Source: Turnera subulata
Taxonomy: Eukaryota; Streptophyta; Magnoliopsida; Malpighiales; Passifloraceae
Direction of reading: 5' to 3'
Length of the DNA: 64,000 bases
Assembly: GCA_028386065.3 (NCBI GenBank)
Contig: JAKUCV010004232.1
Span: 4,281-68,280, forward strand
The notes under the pieces: generated by a model
The model's database searches: none
What the model was told of the DNA's origin: nothing
The model's input: the letters and a program-made list of their open reading frames with translations, nothing else
Position numbers and translations under genes: made by a program
Shown here: in pieces, positions 48,301 through 58,739 of the stretch
Position numbering within the stretch: position 1 is the first letter of the stretch
Layout of the letters: each line of letters opens with the position of its first letter

Positions 48301-48529
48301 AGATCAGACGCAGTCACTTCAGCTGGTAGTTGTGCATTATCTCTTGGTGGGATCCATAGGGCCATATGCATGATATTTTCTATCTTGAGTATTATTATTA
48401 CTTTCATCTTCCGCTGCATGTTAATAACTCGAGATGTCATAATTATTTTATCTTTATATCGGCAGTTAGCCGGAGTTGATTTGTGATATTATGTCGGCGT
48501 GATGCCGTGATGGCTTATTATTTGTTAAG
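45400..48529 (+). repeat. 3' LTR of the family G Gypsy element, truncated at its 3' end
   Basis: The LTR starts TGTAACGCCCCGG after the polypurine tract. Compared with the 5' copy it lacks the last ~170 bp (through CTTCCACA). It includes the 33-bp palindrome at 45647-45679, a two-unit ~92-bp repeat carrying GGGCCGCAGGCCCGG (47551-47715), and the 200-bp block duplicated at 42291. Its first 2 kb matches 2921-4948 in reverse. Confidence 0.75.
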
Positions 48530-48578
48530 GTGAAGGTGAATATGGTGGGTCCCTCGGGGAGAGGGCCTTCACATCGAG

Positions 48579-48939
48579 TCACTCTGGGCATGCTTTGGGC
48601 CGTCATCGAGAGTTGGTAGTAGGTACCTTACTCCAGGAAATGGCAAGTGGACTCTAGGTTGAACTCCTGAAGTCTTTCAGAGATGAAAAACATGACGGAG
48701 TTGGCCGAGCCGTAGAAGGAGGTCCTCAGGGTTCCTTGGTCCTCTAGGAAGAACGTCTCTTCCATGGAAGTGACGAAGAATCTGGACGAGTAGAGTTCGT
48801 CGACGAAGACCAGACGGGGCATTCTACTGAGCTCGTTCGGTAGTTCCTCTGGATGCTCGTTGATCATGCTGTAGGCCAGTCGGTTTCTTCTGCCTAGGTT
48901 GGCACCTTCGACGAAAAAGACGGATGATGGAGCAGGCAT
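48579..48939 (-). pseudogene. Outer ORF1, N-terminal half
   Basis: From MPAPSSVFFVEGANLGRRNR at 48939 the frame follows the inner copy closely to a stop at 48628-48630. Homology to the next 20 or so codons continues to the TCGAG junction and is resumed at 42283. Besides the insertion, one nonsense codon breaks the gene. The upstream region shares a TATA-like block with the inner copy. Confidence 0.7.
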
Positions 48940-49563
48940 GTTGTTTCGGACGTGTTGGTGTTTTGTTTTTCTGAGTATGGTGGTTTCTTTTGCCTTAGCG
49001 TTTTGTTGCTTTAAGATGCTTTGTGGTTTTTGCTTTCCATTGTTTTGCTTTTTATATGAGAAAAAAAATTTACCGTTACGCTCCTCACTGCCTACATTAT
49101 TGCTCTATTACTTTTTACCAAAAATCCAAACCGTTTACGATCTTCTAGGATTTGCTTTTTAAAAATTTTGCCATAGAATGAATTATTGATTCGGTGATAG
49201 GAAAAGTTGAATTCTTTTCACAAAACTCCAAACCGTGTACGATCTTCAAGATCTTACTTTTTGAAAGTTTTGCCACTGATTGAATTATTTCTCTAACACT
49301 TTGTATGTTTTCGGGTTACAAGGATTTGCTTGGAGATTGAATTATTGATTTCTTTTCACAAAACTCCAAACCGTTTACGATCTTCAAGATTTTACTTTTT
49401 CAAAATCTTTGAAAATTTTGCCACTGCTTGAATTATTGCTTAATGAGAGATGTGACATTAACCCGTTAGCCACTCCCACAAAAACTCACATAACCACACT
49501 AGCCACACATAAACACTAGGAACATATAACCAAGCATTCTCTGCATATTTCACATAGCAAGTT

Positions 49564-49851
49564 ATGGCTGATGACATGGAAGCAACCATTCATGGCCTGT
49601 GTGAGAATATTAGGATTGAGGCCGAGCACGGAAAAGCCATGGAAGCAATGTGCCGGCAACTTGTGGAACAAAATGAGCGGCTGGTTGAGATGATCCGGAA
49701 CCGAGACCGGCTGGTAGATCGGTGGGAGGAGGCCTATAAGAGGCTCCGTGACAGCTGGGTTGCAGCGGCCACCGAGAGCAATGATCTAGCCCGAGAGAAC
49801 AACCGCCTGAAGCGGGAGCTGAATATGAAGAAGCCTAGGCGGGCTGATTAG
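49564..49851 (+). CDS. Outer ORF2: 95-aa coiled-coil protein
   Basis: MADDMEATIHGLCENIR... is almost entirely charged helix with heptad leucines and isoleucines (QLVEQNERLVEMIRNRDRLV, ENNRLKRELNMKK). It lies at the other end of the Tip100-like element, on the opposite strand to ORF1. It has no detectable similarity in text to inner ORF2 beyond size, charge and coiled-coil potential. A role as an oligomerisation factor is only a guess. Confidence 0.45.
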   Translation: MADDMEATIHGLCENIRIEAEHGKAMEAMCRQLVEQNERLVEMIRNRDRLVDRWEEAYKRLRDSWVAAATESNDLARENNRLKRELNMKKPRRAD

Positions 49852-50606
49852 GATTGTAGTTTAATATTTTCAATTTTTCCTTGCATGTTCCCCCTTGTGT
49901 TTAATGAAGTGTTTTATAACACAAGTGTGTTCTCTCTTTTCGTAAATACAAGTCTCTTATCTCTTCTCCTGCAATACTATCACTTTTGGTTGGCACTTCG
50001 ATACAAATTAGAGAATGTTGGCATTTTGATATTTTTTTAATTATAGAAATTAGAGAATATATTATTTTTTTTAATTTTTGAACTATTTTTTTACAATTTA
50101 ACATGATTTTATGTTTCAACAAAAATAATTTATTCTTTTAACTTTCAAATTATAATATATAAATAAAAAGAAGTTTAATAAAAATTTGAAAGAGTAATTA
50201 TTAATTGAAAAAACCATGTCCTTCCTCCAAAGCCACATTGAAAACCAATTGAATTAATGGAATAAACAAAGCATAAGCTGAAGTTCATGTGCAGACACAT
50301 CAACGCCATGTATGCACATAAAACTTGGACCAAATTCTATCAAGTGTGAGTGTAAGTACACGCAAAGCTCATTCATGGGCAATTTTGTCATAAACTAACC
50401 CAACACATTTTGAGTGGAGTGTGAATAACGATCAGGGAGTGTAGATATGGGCTCCCTAATTCTACTTCCCCTTTAATTTTTGGTAAACAGTATTTTTTTT
50501 ATTTTATTATTTATAAATAGTACTTTTAATGAACAGTAAACAATTTATTTTAGGAGGGGCCATGGCCCCTGTTAGCCCCCCCTCCCTCCGCCTCTGAATT
50601 GAAAAT

Positions 50607-51780
50607 TATGTGTTTTTGGGTATGGAATTTCATGCTAAAATTGGGCTTAAGAGGGTGGATGGTACGTTAATCAAATAATTTGGTTACGAATCAAATGAAA
50701 GTCCAAAAGCAAAATGGAACAATTTAGCATGGCATCTGAAATACCAGTGTAATCTAACAAACAAATTTAATGGGTTAAACTTGATTGTTTATATAATCAC
50801 TTCTCAGCGATCAACAACTAACTATAGCTTTATACGAAGGCACGAGGTCCAGCTAGCGGAAAGAGGGGAAGGCCAAGGAAGGGAAACGGACCTACAGACA
50901 AAAAGCATCAGGTTGTCACTCGTAAGGTTACTTTTTGTCTTGGATGGTGGATGTTCATGCTTCTTTTTGTTGTGAGGAAACAATTGCTGTATGTTGGTAA
51001 ACAACCTGAATTTTTTACTGGAAAAGTTGCCTTGACCATATGGAATTGGTTGGAAGAAAGAGATCTGAATTTTTAGCAGTTGTAGCTCGCGTGGTTGCAG
51101 AGAGAATAATGACCTCCTAATCCTTGCACACTACTACTTTCACTTGCAAAAGCAACAACAAAGCCATTTTGTGTGATTCAAACTAATTTGATAAAGCCTC
51201 CATCCTGCGCTCCAAGGCGTCTAATTCCAACAAGCATTAGAACTCCATCTCAACAAAAATTGAGCCAGGTACATGCATAGTTTCTAGTTTCCGTGGTTCA
51301 GTTCTATGATTCTATCTCATGGTTACACTTCCAACAGCCACCTTAGATTATAGTACAGTACTAACGTCCCAATTCATAATTATATTAACCACCCAAATAA
51401 TGGGGGATCCTGACGTGGCATGGCAGCTGAAAGCAGCAAATTCACTACTGCTGCTTCTATCCCCAAGTACGTTGCCTAACGCCCGCAGGTCTAAATCAAA
51501 ATGCCCCAACAAATCATCAGCCTCAACTCAATTAACAAAGAACTTCATGTGATTTGGAATCCCTGTTGAACCAGATAAGTTTAACAGTATCCACTATCCA
51601 GGGGAAATGCTGTAACCAAGAATCTCTCAACATACAAACTGAACTGACATTATAAATGTTCTTAATTCTTAATTCTGAGACTAACAGTTTGAATAAAAAG
51701 TAAAACAGAGACATTGAAATGAAGGTGGCAAATCCGCAGGATAAGTAACTCAAAAACACTGCCTGCCAAAATCAGACTCT
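50607..51780. other. Intergenic DNA downstream of RPL13
   Basis: I see no credible gene. The last part, next to 51781, should be the RPL13 3' UTR (minus strand). Confidence 0.35.
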
Positions 51781-53057
51781 CTACTTCTTACTTTCTTCCT
51801 TCTCAGCTTCTGCTGCCTTCTTCATCCTAGCACCCACGTGACGTTTGTTTGTACGCTCCAGACGAAGTTTGTCATATGCCTTGAATGACCTCATCTCCTC
51901 AGTAACCTTAACAAGCTCCACTGATGGCTTGTCACTCACAATGGGCATGTATTGTCCTTGTACTTGAGTTGCAGTTGCAAGTTCCTCGGGAGCAGAATCG
52001 CCAGCCTGAGACAAGAGAAGCACGAATCATGATGAGATAAGAAGAGCACACACAAAACTGTGCTTCCCTCCACAAATAAGCCAAAAGTACCTTGAACTTG
52101 CGAGCACGTCTTGGGAAGACCACAAGCTTGGCCTTGAATGTCTTCAGCCTTTGCACATTTGTTTGGAGACCCTCCAGAGACCGATTCCTGCGGCGATGAT
52201 CAACTGCAATCCCGATGGTCGGGGCCAGCTTCTTAGGAATTCCAGCAACCTGGTCATTTTTTCCCATTGGTAGTCAGTGCTATTGAACACTCAGTAACAA
52301 CATACATAAATTACCACATTTAAGAGCTTCCACAAACATCTAAGAAACTGTACCCCTCTCAAGATATTATAAAAATACTGTGCATATTTTCAAAACCAAC
52401 TAACATATGGCTGAAACAGTAAAGAAGCTGAATCTGTATCTTCCGATTTGGCCCAAGAACACTAAGAATACCAGCATGAATAAAATCAGGGATGATTAAC
52501 AGGAAAATGCAGCAGCACAGATTGCTAGTGAATCATAAGCTCAAGAGAAGCTGATATCGCCATCACAATAGAAACACTACCAACAGATAAAAGATGAAGG
52601 AAAAGAAAAGAAGGCAGTAAAAACCTTGAGCTCTTCAAGAGAAAAGCCTCTGCCAGCTTTCAGTTTCATGTTGTATTTGAGGGTCTGGCCATGGACTACG
52701 GGTCGAAGAGGGCCAGCAGTTGGGCCAGGGAAGTTCTGCACGGCCTTCTTCTGTCGAGCTGGCAGCGTTGACAAAAATTAATCACGGATTAGCTCAAAAA
52801 ACAAAAACAAACACACATCTCTAACCAAACCAATAATTATGAGACGATTCATACAAAAAAAGACATGAACTCAAGGAACAACAAATCAAAACCCAGAAGC
52901 AAAAAAAAAAAAAAAAACAACAAAATAATGCAGGGGAGGGGGACTGACCGTTGCGTCTCCTGGTCTTGCGAGCAGGCTGGTTAAACCATGTCTTCACATA
53001 GTTCTGCCAGTGCTTCTTAAAGTGCGCACCCGGCACTTCATTGTTATGCTTCACCAT
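51781..53057 (-). CDS. RPL13: 60S ribosomal protein eL13 (RPL13)
   Basis: eL13 is a core protein of the cytosolic large ribosomal subunit. Four exons on the minus strand are 53057-52949, 52758-52625, 52249-52091 and 52005-51781. All have GT-AG borders and consistent phases, giving 208 aa, matching plant eL13. Diagnostic segments are [32 protein letters not shown], then after the first intron [43 protein letters not shown] and the Lys/Glu-rich C terminus ending EESKK. The frame is intact. The upstream DNA has the motif set typical of plant ribosomal-protein promoters. Confidence 0.96.
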
Positions 53058-53434
53058 TTCTTACCCTTCAACAATGAAAAAAAGCAAACAAATCAGTCAA
53101 TATCCTCCTATTAATATGCCTCCCTCAAATTATAAAAAGAAAAAAAAGAGCACAAAATAGAGCAAAGAACAAAGCTTGGATCTGGGTGACTCAGGAAATT
53201 GCTCAAAGATACAAACCCTCAGTTCCAAAGCTATGGACAAAGAAGTTCCAGCTGCCGCTACTTTACCTTCTTCCCTAAGGAATTTTGGGAAAGAGAAACC
53301 TTGGTGTCAATACCTGCTGTTACAAGGCGGCCTGTGGTGGCTGTGGTTGTGGTTTTGGAAGTGAAAAACCCTACTTACTTACGCCTGGTGGCAGGATTCT
53401 GATTGATGCCAAAGTAGTAGAAAAAAAATGATAA

Positions 53435-53534
53435 AAACCCTAACACCTTTTGTTCTTGCGCCCCGGTGGGCTTTTTGTCATAATTTTTGCCACTTTTTGT
53501 TGGGCTTTTCGTTATTGGATTAAATACTGGCCCA
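53435..53534 (-). promoter_or_regulatory. RPL13 promoter: telo-box and site II elements
   Basis: AAACCCTAA (telo-box) is at 53435-53443. Site II-type TGGGCT lies at 53467-53472 and 53501-53506, and GGCCCA at 53529-53534. The set lies 380-480 bp upstream of the RPL13 ATG; a leader intron could account for the gap. Telo-box plus site II pairs mark plant ribosomal-protein and growth genes. Confidence 0.65.
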
Positions 53535-53544
53535 ATATCTGTTC

Positions 53545-54840
53545 TTAATTTCACCTGTTAATTTCACACTATTGTAAATAATAATTCATTTTTTAAAGGT
53601 AAAAAAAAAAACTGTAATGTGATTTATATTTCTTCTTCTGGGTGAATCATTTACAACAAACCGTATAGTTCTTGTGGTGGCAAAGACATCTAACTTACAG
53701 GGCATGAGTTAGAATATCCAACTTTCTATAGCAGCCAATCCGCCACTTAGTTCATGTGTCTGTACAGATATAAATGATTCCTTAAGCTTGAGTATATCAT
53801 GTGTCAAAGAGTCAAACTTCCAAAATGGACACATTACACATAATTTCAATCCCAATTGTGACTGCCAGGATCAACAATTTAGTTTCTGTAATTTTATTTG
53901 GAATTAATGAAGTAAGCTATGTTTCTCGGTAAAAAAAAAAAAAGGACACATTACACACGTACAGATTACAAAACTTAATATCGGAATAGGAAAGCGTGGT
54001 CACTATTATAATTTTTTTTTTGGTAAAATAGAGAGCTTTTTATTTATTTATTTATTTCATCTGTCAAGTACCAATGCTCGTACGTACCAGACCAGATCTT
54101 CATACAATATAGATAAACAGCTATGGGGGCTTTACAATAATCTCAAGCTCAACAATTAATAGAATTTAAATCAGCTACCATATTAGTATTACACTCTTTA
54201 CCATATTATTATTTATTATTTATTAAATTATTAAATATTCTTAAACCCCTGATTACTAGTCCGAGGAGAGTAAACTATGACCCGAGGTGTTTTATAGGTG
54301 TGTGATCTGTCGAGTTGTGATTAACTTTGGGTCTAAATTCCTGTAGGATATGCATTTCCCAGGGGAAGAGAAAGTCACAAATTGATTTTAGGATCATTGA
54401 GCCCCCAGTTCCACTTCATCCACAGCGTTTGCAAGGAAAAGAAGCATATGACTAATTTCATGAACGAACAAGGAGTAAACGAGTGCATGCCTGTGTTTGG
54501 ATGGTTTCTGAGAAATTCATCTGTAACAGACATATCTTTGTTTTTGTATGTGTTGGTTACATTTTTGAGACCACATAACATATATATATTCTGGGTATTG
54601 GTGGAAAAAAGAGCACCAGTAAAGGCTTGTAGTAACAGAACGTGTTTGATCAATGACACGCACACAGTGATCATGATTGACTTGCTCTCCTTCTAATCAT
54701 GCATCCGGTGGATGGATTTTTAAATTCTGCAATAATTGTCTTCAATGCCCTTTTGAAATGTCTTTCTATCTTTTTGGGGTACCTTTCAGGTATATATGCA
54801 TCGTGTTCTATATATAACTCTTCTTCAATTGATGCAGCAA
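53545..54840. other. AT-rich intergenic DNA
   Basis: No gene, matched ends or repeats are recognised. Overlapping frames on both strands at 54375-54696 are coincidental. Confidence 0.35.
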
Positions 54841-54856
54841 TCGACCTACGCGACTA

Positions 54857-56447
54857 TGGAAACCTTCATTCGTAATTCTCATTTCCTCATCTTTGTTTTG
54901 GCCTTACGACTGCTGCCATGTTCTTTGATGGCTCAGCAGTAAGGATCAATGAACCCCTCACTGCGGGTGACGAAAGGGCAACACCTTGGTTATCTCCTTC
55001 ATAGGATTTTGGTTTTGGGTTTCTCCAGCTCAATAAGAAAGATCTGTATCTGCTAGCCATTTGGTACTAAAGAATACCAGAGACGACCATAGTTTGGTAT
55101 GCAAACGGAGAAGACCTTGCACCCAAAAATTCCAAGGTACGTAGAGCTAAATTCTATACAGCGTTTGGTGCTCAAAATTGCTGAAGGTGGAGAGGTTTGG
55201 AAATCCGGTATCAGCAGGGGAGAGGCTGTCAAAAGTTTCTTGAATAACACAGGAGACCTTGTGATACCAAATTCAAGATCCCAGAAGTTGTGGTAGAGCT
55301 TTGATTGAACAACTTGGAGTCGGGCCTTCTTTTCGCACTTACCCTAAAGATACCTTGTTGCCTACGCAGATACTGGAACGAGGAGAATTTCTTTCTTAGG
55401 CTATCAGAGACCAACTTCGCCCGCGGAAGATACCAGTTCGCTATGCAGCCTGACGACAATGTTGTGCTAAATCTCATTAATTTGCCAACTGGTTATAAAT
55501 ACTAAGATTACTTTTCCCCTAATACTGGGGATAGCAACCAATCAGGCGCTGGGTACCTGGCAGTATTCAATGAGTCAGGTTACTTGTATGTCTTGAGATC
55601 AAGCAACCAAATACAGATCCTGACTCTTGGGAAAGTTGTTCCTGCCACTGAGAATTACCATAGAGCAACTCTCAACTTTGATGGAGTCTTTGTCCTGTAC
55701 TCTCACCCCAAGAATTTCACTACCGGGACTGGAAGCTGGTCCGTCGTCATTCGTACCATGCCAGAAAACATTTGCGTCTACATTATAGGGGCCTTGGGTT
55801 CTGCAACATGTGGCTTCAATTAGTATCTGCAGACTTGATCCCGATCTGCTGGGCCGACGTGTAATAAGTGTCCTGAAGGGTTTTCTCTGCTTGATCCTGA
55901 TGATATCTATGGAGGGTGCAAGCCTGATTTTCTTGCTCAGTTCTGTCACAGGAACTTGCGCAATTCCCTTGAAGAATTCGACTTTGTGGAGCTACCAAAT
56001 ACCGATTGTACTCTGGGTGATTACGAGGCCCCACACTTTACAACATAAGAGTGCACAAAAGCTTGCCAGTAAGATTGCTTCTGCAATGCGCTTACCTTTA
56101 GAGAAGAAAGCTGTTGGAAGAAGCAGCTGCCACTGGCAAATGGTAGGCAAGACGCAACTGTTAAAGTAACAGGTGGATCCAAAGGGATCCCCATAGTATC
56201 CTCTCCTTTTCGGAGACAAAACCAAAGTGGAAGACAAAAACATTGTCTTTCACCGCCTTAATTAATTTTCACCGGTCTTGTTAGGCTCCACATCCGTGGT
56301 AGGGCTTTACCAATAGTTTTGGCAGAGACCACTTGAAGCTAGCAAGGAGGGCCCCCAAAGCACATGAGGATGATTCTTCTTCGTCACTTGCGAATTCCAA
56401 GAATAGAATTGGTGGGGATTCAACGGAATCCGAATGTCCTTGACCAA
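54857..56447 (+). pseudogene. G-type lectin S-receptor-like kinase (LECRK3/RLK1-like), ectodomain remnant
   Basis: Scattered frames in one direction spell an S-domain receptor kinase. There is a start region with signal peptide (about 54857-54945), then a bulb-lectin part (VWYANGE-like at 55090; LSETNFARGRYQFAMQPDDNVVLN at 55405-55480). An S-locus glycoprotein part follows (ATLNFDGVFVLYSHPKNF near 55665) and then the CGFN/Cys-rich and PAN-like region (GKCDLDPDDM..FLAQFCHRN analogues to 56160). Stops and frameshifts occur throughout. The kinase domain is not found. The LINE inserted just past this remnant at 56448. Confidence 0.8.
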
Positions 56448-56759
56448 ACTCAACTGGGGAGTTATTATGTTTGATCTTATTTTGGCCGAGAGCATGTCTC
56501 TCTTCCCACCCCTCTCTAGTAGGGTTACCTTGAAACTTTGGTTTTCATACTGCCTAGCCTATTGCTTTTGTTTCGCTACCTTAAAACAAATCCTTGTGTC
56601 TTACCCGTAGTGGCTGTTGCCATTACTATTCTTACTGTTTCTGTTATTTATACTCTCGGCTACATTCTATCTGATATACCAAACCCTGACTATCAATTCC
56701 TACCTACACCCATTATTATTTCGATTTCTTCCCTGTCGGTTGTGTGTTGATCTTGCGAT

Positions 56760-58739
56760 ATGGACCCTAAGCTGAAGGCATCTTTTGGGGCTTGCCCTAA
56801 CCGAAAGAATGTGCTCAAACTGGGTGAAAGTAAAACCCTCGGTCGCGAGGTCTCAAAGCATGTTCTGGCTGGTAAGGTCATCTCAGATAGGATGATAAAC
56901 ATGTACGCATTGAAAACAGCGATGTCGCGAGCTTGGGGCGTGAGGAAACATCTGGAGGTGAAGGAAATAGAGAGGAACACATTCCTCTTCACTTTCCAGG
57001 ATGTCAATGATAGGTTGAGGGCGTTGGGGGACGGACCTTGGAACTTTAATGGCAATCACTTGGTGTTAAAGGAGTGGTTGTCTAATCAGAGAATCCAGGA
57101 TGTCGACTTCTCCCGATCTGAGTTTTGGATTCAAGTACATGGGCTGGTCCCTGAGCAAATGTCTGTCTCTAATGCGGTTGAAATTGGTGACTTTGTGGGG
57201 AAGTATGTGCAGGCAGATGATCTCACAAGCGACAGTCCGGTGAGCTTCAGGCCTTTCCTAAGACTCAGAGCGCTTGTACCGGTGGATGAGCCTTTAAAGA
57301 AAGGTTTTACAAATGAGATGGAAGATGGGAACCTGATGGACGTGGAGATCAAATATGAAAGACTATCCGACTTTTGTTATAAGTGTGGAAGATTGGGCCA
57401 TATATTGAGAAGTTGCACCGACCCGGTGATGGGTGTGGCAGTTCCTCCATATGAATATGGCCCATCTTTACGAGTGGACGGAGGGGGAAGACGTGGGGTG
57501 GAGGATGGTGAAGTTGGAGACGGGATGCATAAGGAAGAAGGAAGGAATAGGCGGGCAAGGGAGAGGGTGGAGGCAGCGGCGCGTGAGGCCAAAGCGCGTC
57601 AGAAGAAGGAGTGGAGGGAGAAGGGGGTAACGTATAACTCAGAGGATGAAATAATTAATGTAGGGATGGGCAGAAGGACAGAAGAACAGTGGGAGTATAC
57701 AGAGGGTGCAGCACGTGGGGGTCAGGAGGAAAACCATGCTTGTACCGAAATGGGTGATGCACTAGGGCAGGGAGCTGAAGACAGGCCAAAAGTACTCCCT
57801 GTTTCAAGTAAGTCATTTGCTCTTGAGCATGCGGAAAGACAAACTTATTTGAATACGTGCCCGAGGGATTTTTATATGTCTTATATGTCCACACCCTCTT
57901 TACCCGTTTCCCCATCTGTTCTAGCCACATTACTAAATTTAGAAAAAGAGATGGGTGCTCCTGGTCAAAATTCCTTCCCTGAATCAATATTGGCCCACCC
58001 ATCACCAAACCTTACAGCTTCAACAGCCTTGTCGGTATCCACCTGTGCTCACACCCCTACTTACATCGAGGCTCCATCATGTAAAAGGAAAGATGAAGGG
58101 CATGTGTTGGGCCAACATTATAAAAAATCAAAACAAACAGAATGGGCTGAACCCGATCCAATCCGTAACAACCCACCAAGTACCACATCCCTCCAGTCCT
58201 CTACTTTATTTGAAGTCTCTGTCGACCCAAGCCCAAACCCAAATGATCCTATCCCACAAGCTTTTACTGTTCTACAGGAAGGGCCCCAATTATTTATTGT
58301 GGGTTCGGATTCAAATCAAACCCAAACACAGCCCCGCCGAAGAATCAATCTAAAAAAGTTGGCTCGTCGAAATAGAAACCCCGCCCATAATGTAAACCCT
58401 ATACCACAAGACACAGCTGGTGTAATTGAAACATTCCGGAACTTGAATCTTATCCCTGAACCACACAACTCATCACAATCTCAGAATACTCACACCATCA
58501 CAAATCAGACCTTGACCCGACACCTAACTGCAACTCCTAGCCAAACCCAGACTATTCAATATACGACTGAAAATGAGTCTCGGGCACTGGTTCATATAGG
58601 AAATCCTCCACAGGGGTATTTGGAAAGTTGCAAAACAGGGAGTTCGAGTGAGGGCAAAGGCAAGGCCGTGGATGAGGAAGCCTGTATTGAACAGAAATTG
58701 GCGGAGGTTGCGGTGGAGCAGCCCCGCCGGGCACCATGA
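56760..58739 (+). CDS. LINE ORF1: gag-like RNA-binding protein (DUF4283 + zinc knuckle)
   Basis: The 659-aa protein probably coats LINE RNA. Residues ~25-190 match the DUF4283 fold of plant LINE ORF1 (LGREVSKHVLAGKVISDRMI ... GPWNFNGNHLVLKEW ... FWIQVHGLVPEQMS). A CX2CX4HX4C knuckle (CYKCGRLGHILRSC) is at about 206-219. A long low-complexity Glu/Arg, then Pro/Thr/Gln-rich tail follows. The frame is intact. Its stop codon overlaps the ORF2 start in ATGA (58736-58739). Confidence 0.92.
   Translation: MDPKLKASFGACPNRKNVLKLGESKTLGREVSKHVLAGKVISDRMINMYALKTAMSRAWGVRKHLEVKEIERNTFLFTFQDVNDRLRALGDGPWNFNGNHLVLKEWLSNQRIQDVDFSRSEFWIQVHGLVPEQMSVSNAVEIGDFVGKYVQADDLTSDSPVSFRPFLRLRALVPVDEPLKKGFTNEMEDGNLMDVEIKYERLSDFCYKCGRLGHILRSCTDPVMGVAVPPYEYGPSLRVDGGGRRGVEDGEVGDGMHKEEGRNRRARERVEAAAREAKARQKKEWREKGVTYNSEDEIINVGMGRRTEEQWEYTEGAARGGQEENHACTEMGDALGQGAEDRPKVLPVSSKSFALEHAERQTYLNTCPRDFYMSYMSTPSLPVSPSVLATLLNLEKEMGAPGQNSFPESILAHPSPNLTASTALSVSTCAHTPTYIEAPSCKRKDEGHVLGQHYKKSKQTEWAEPDPIRNNPPSTTSLQSSTLFEVSVDPSPNPNDPIPQAFTVLQEGPQLFIVGSDSNQTQTQPRRRINLKKLARRNRNPAHNVNPIPQDTAGVIETFRNLNLIPEPHNSSQSQNTHTITNQTLTRHLTATPSQTQTIQYTTENESRALVHIGNPPQGYLESCKTGSSSEGKGKAVDEEACIEQKLAEVAVEQPRRAP

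Larger units (their letters stand above)
42284..48573. mobile_element. 6.3-kb insertion bounded by foldback-type ends, TSD TCGAG, enclosing a rearranged Gypsy element
   Basis: The ends TGTGAAGG and GAGGGCCTTCACA match the 325-bp foldback at 40769-41093. TCGAG at 42279-42283 and 48574-48578 is a perfect 5-bp duplication. The right arm retains 44 bp (48530-48573) and the left only about 7 bp. Between them lies a Gypsy element with a truncated 5' LTR (42291-42966), a PBS-like site, a gag start, a foreign two-ORF cassette, a PPT, and a 3' LTR (45400-48529). Confidence 0.7.
41701..50596. mobile_element. Element with Tip100-like (hAT) ends, carrying a split ORF1/ORF2 cassette and a 6.3-kb insertion
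   Basis: The left end is CAGGGGCGGAGCCAGG; the right end, reversed, is CAGAGGCGGAGGGAGG, then in both GGGGGGGC. CAGGGGCGGAG is the known Tip100 terminal sequence. The flanks share TGAAAAT (41694-41700 and 50600-50606), but the right copy is 3 bases away from the end, so the duplication is imperfect. Without the insert at 42284-48573 the element is about 2.6 kb. It encodes no transposase, only ORF1 (minus) and ORF2 (plus), and must rely on another source for mobility. Confidence 0.6.

Noticed and set aside
54375..54696. Overlapping ~100-aa frames on both strands
   Set aside because: Antisense mirrors in AT-rich DNA, without signal or domain features.
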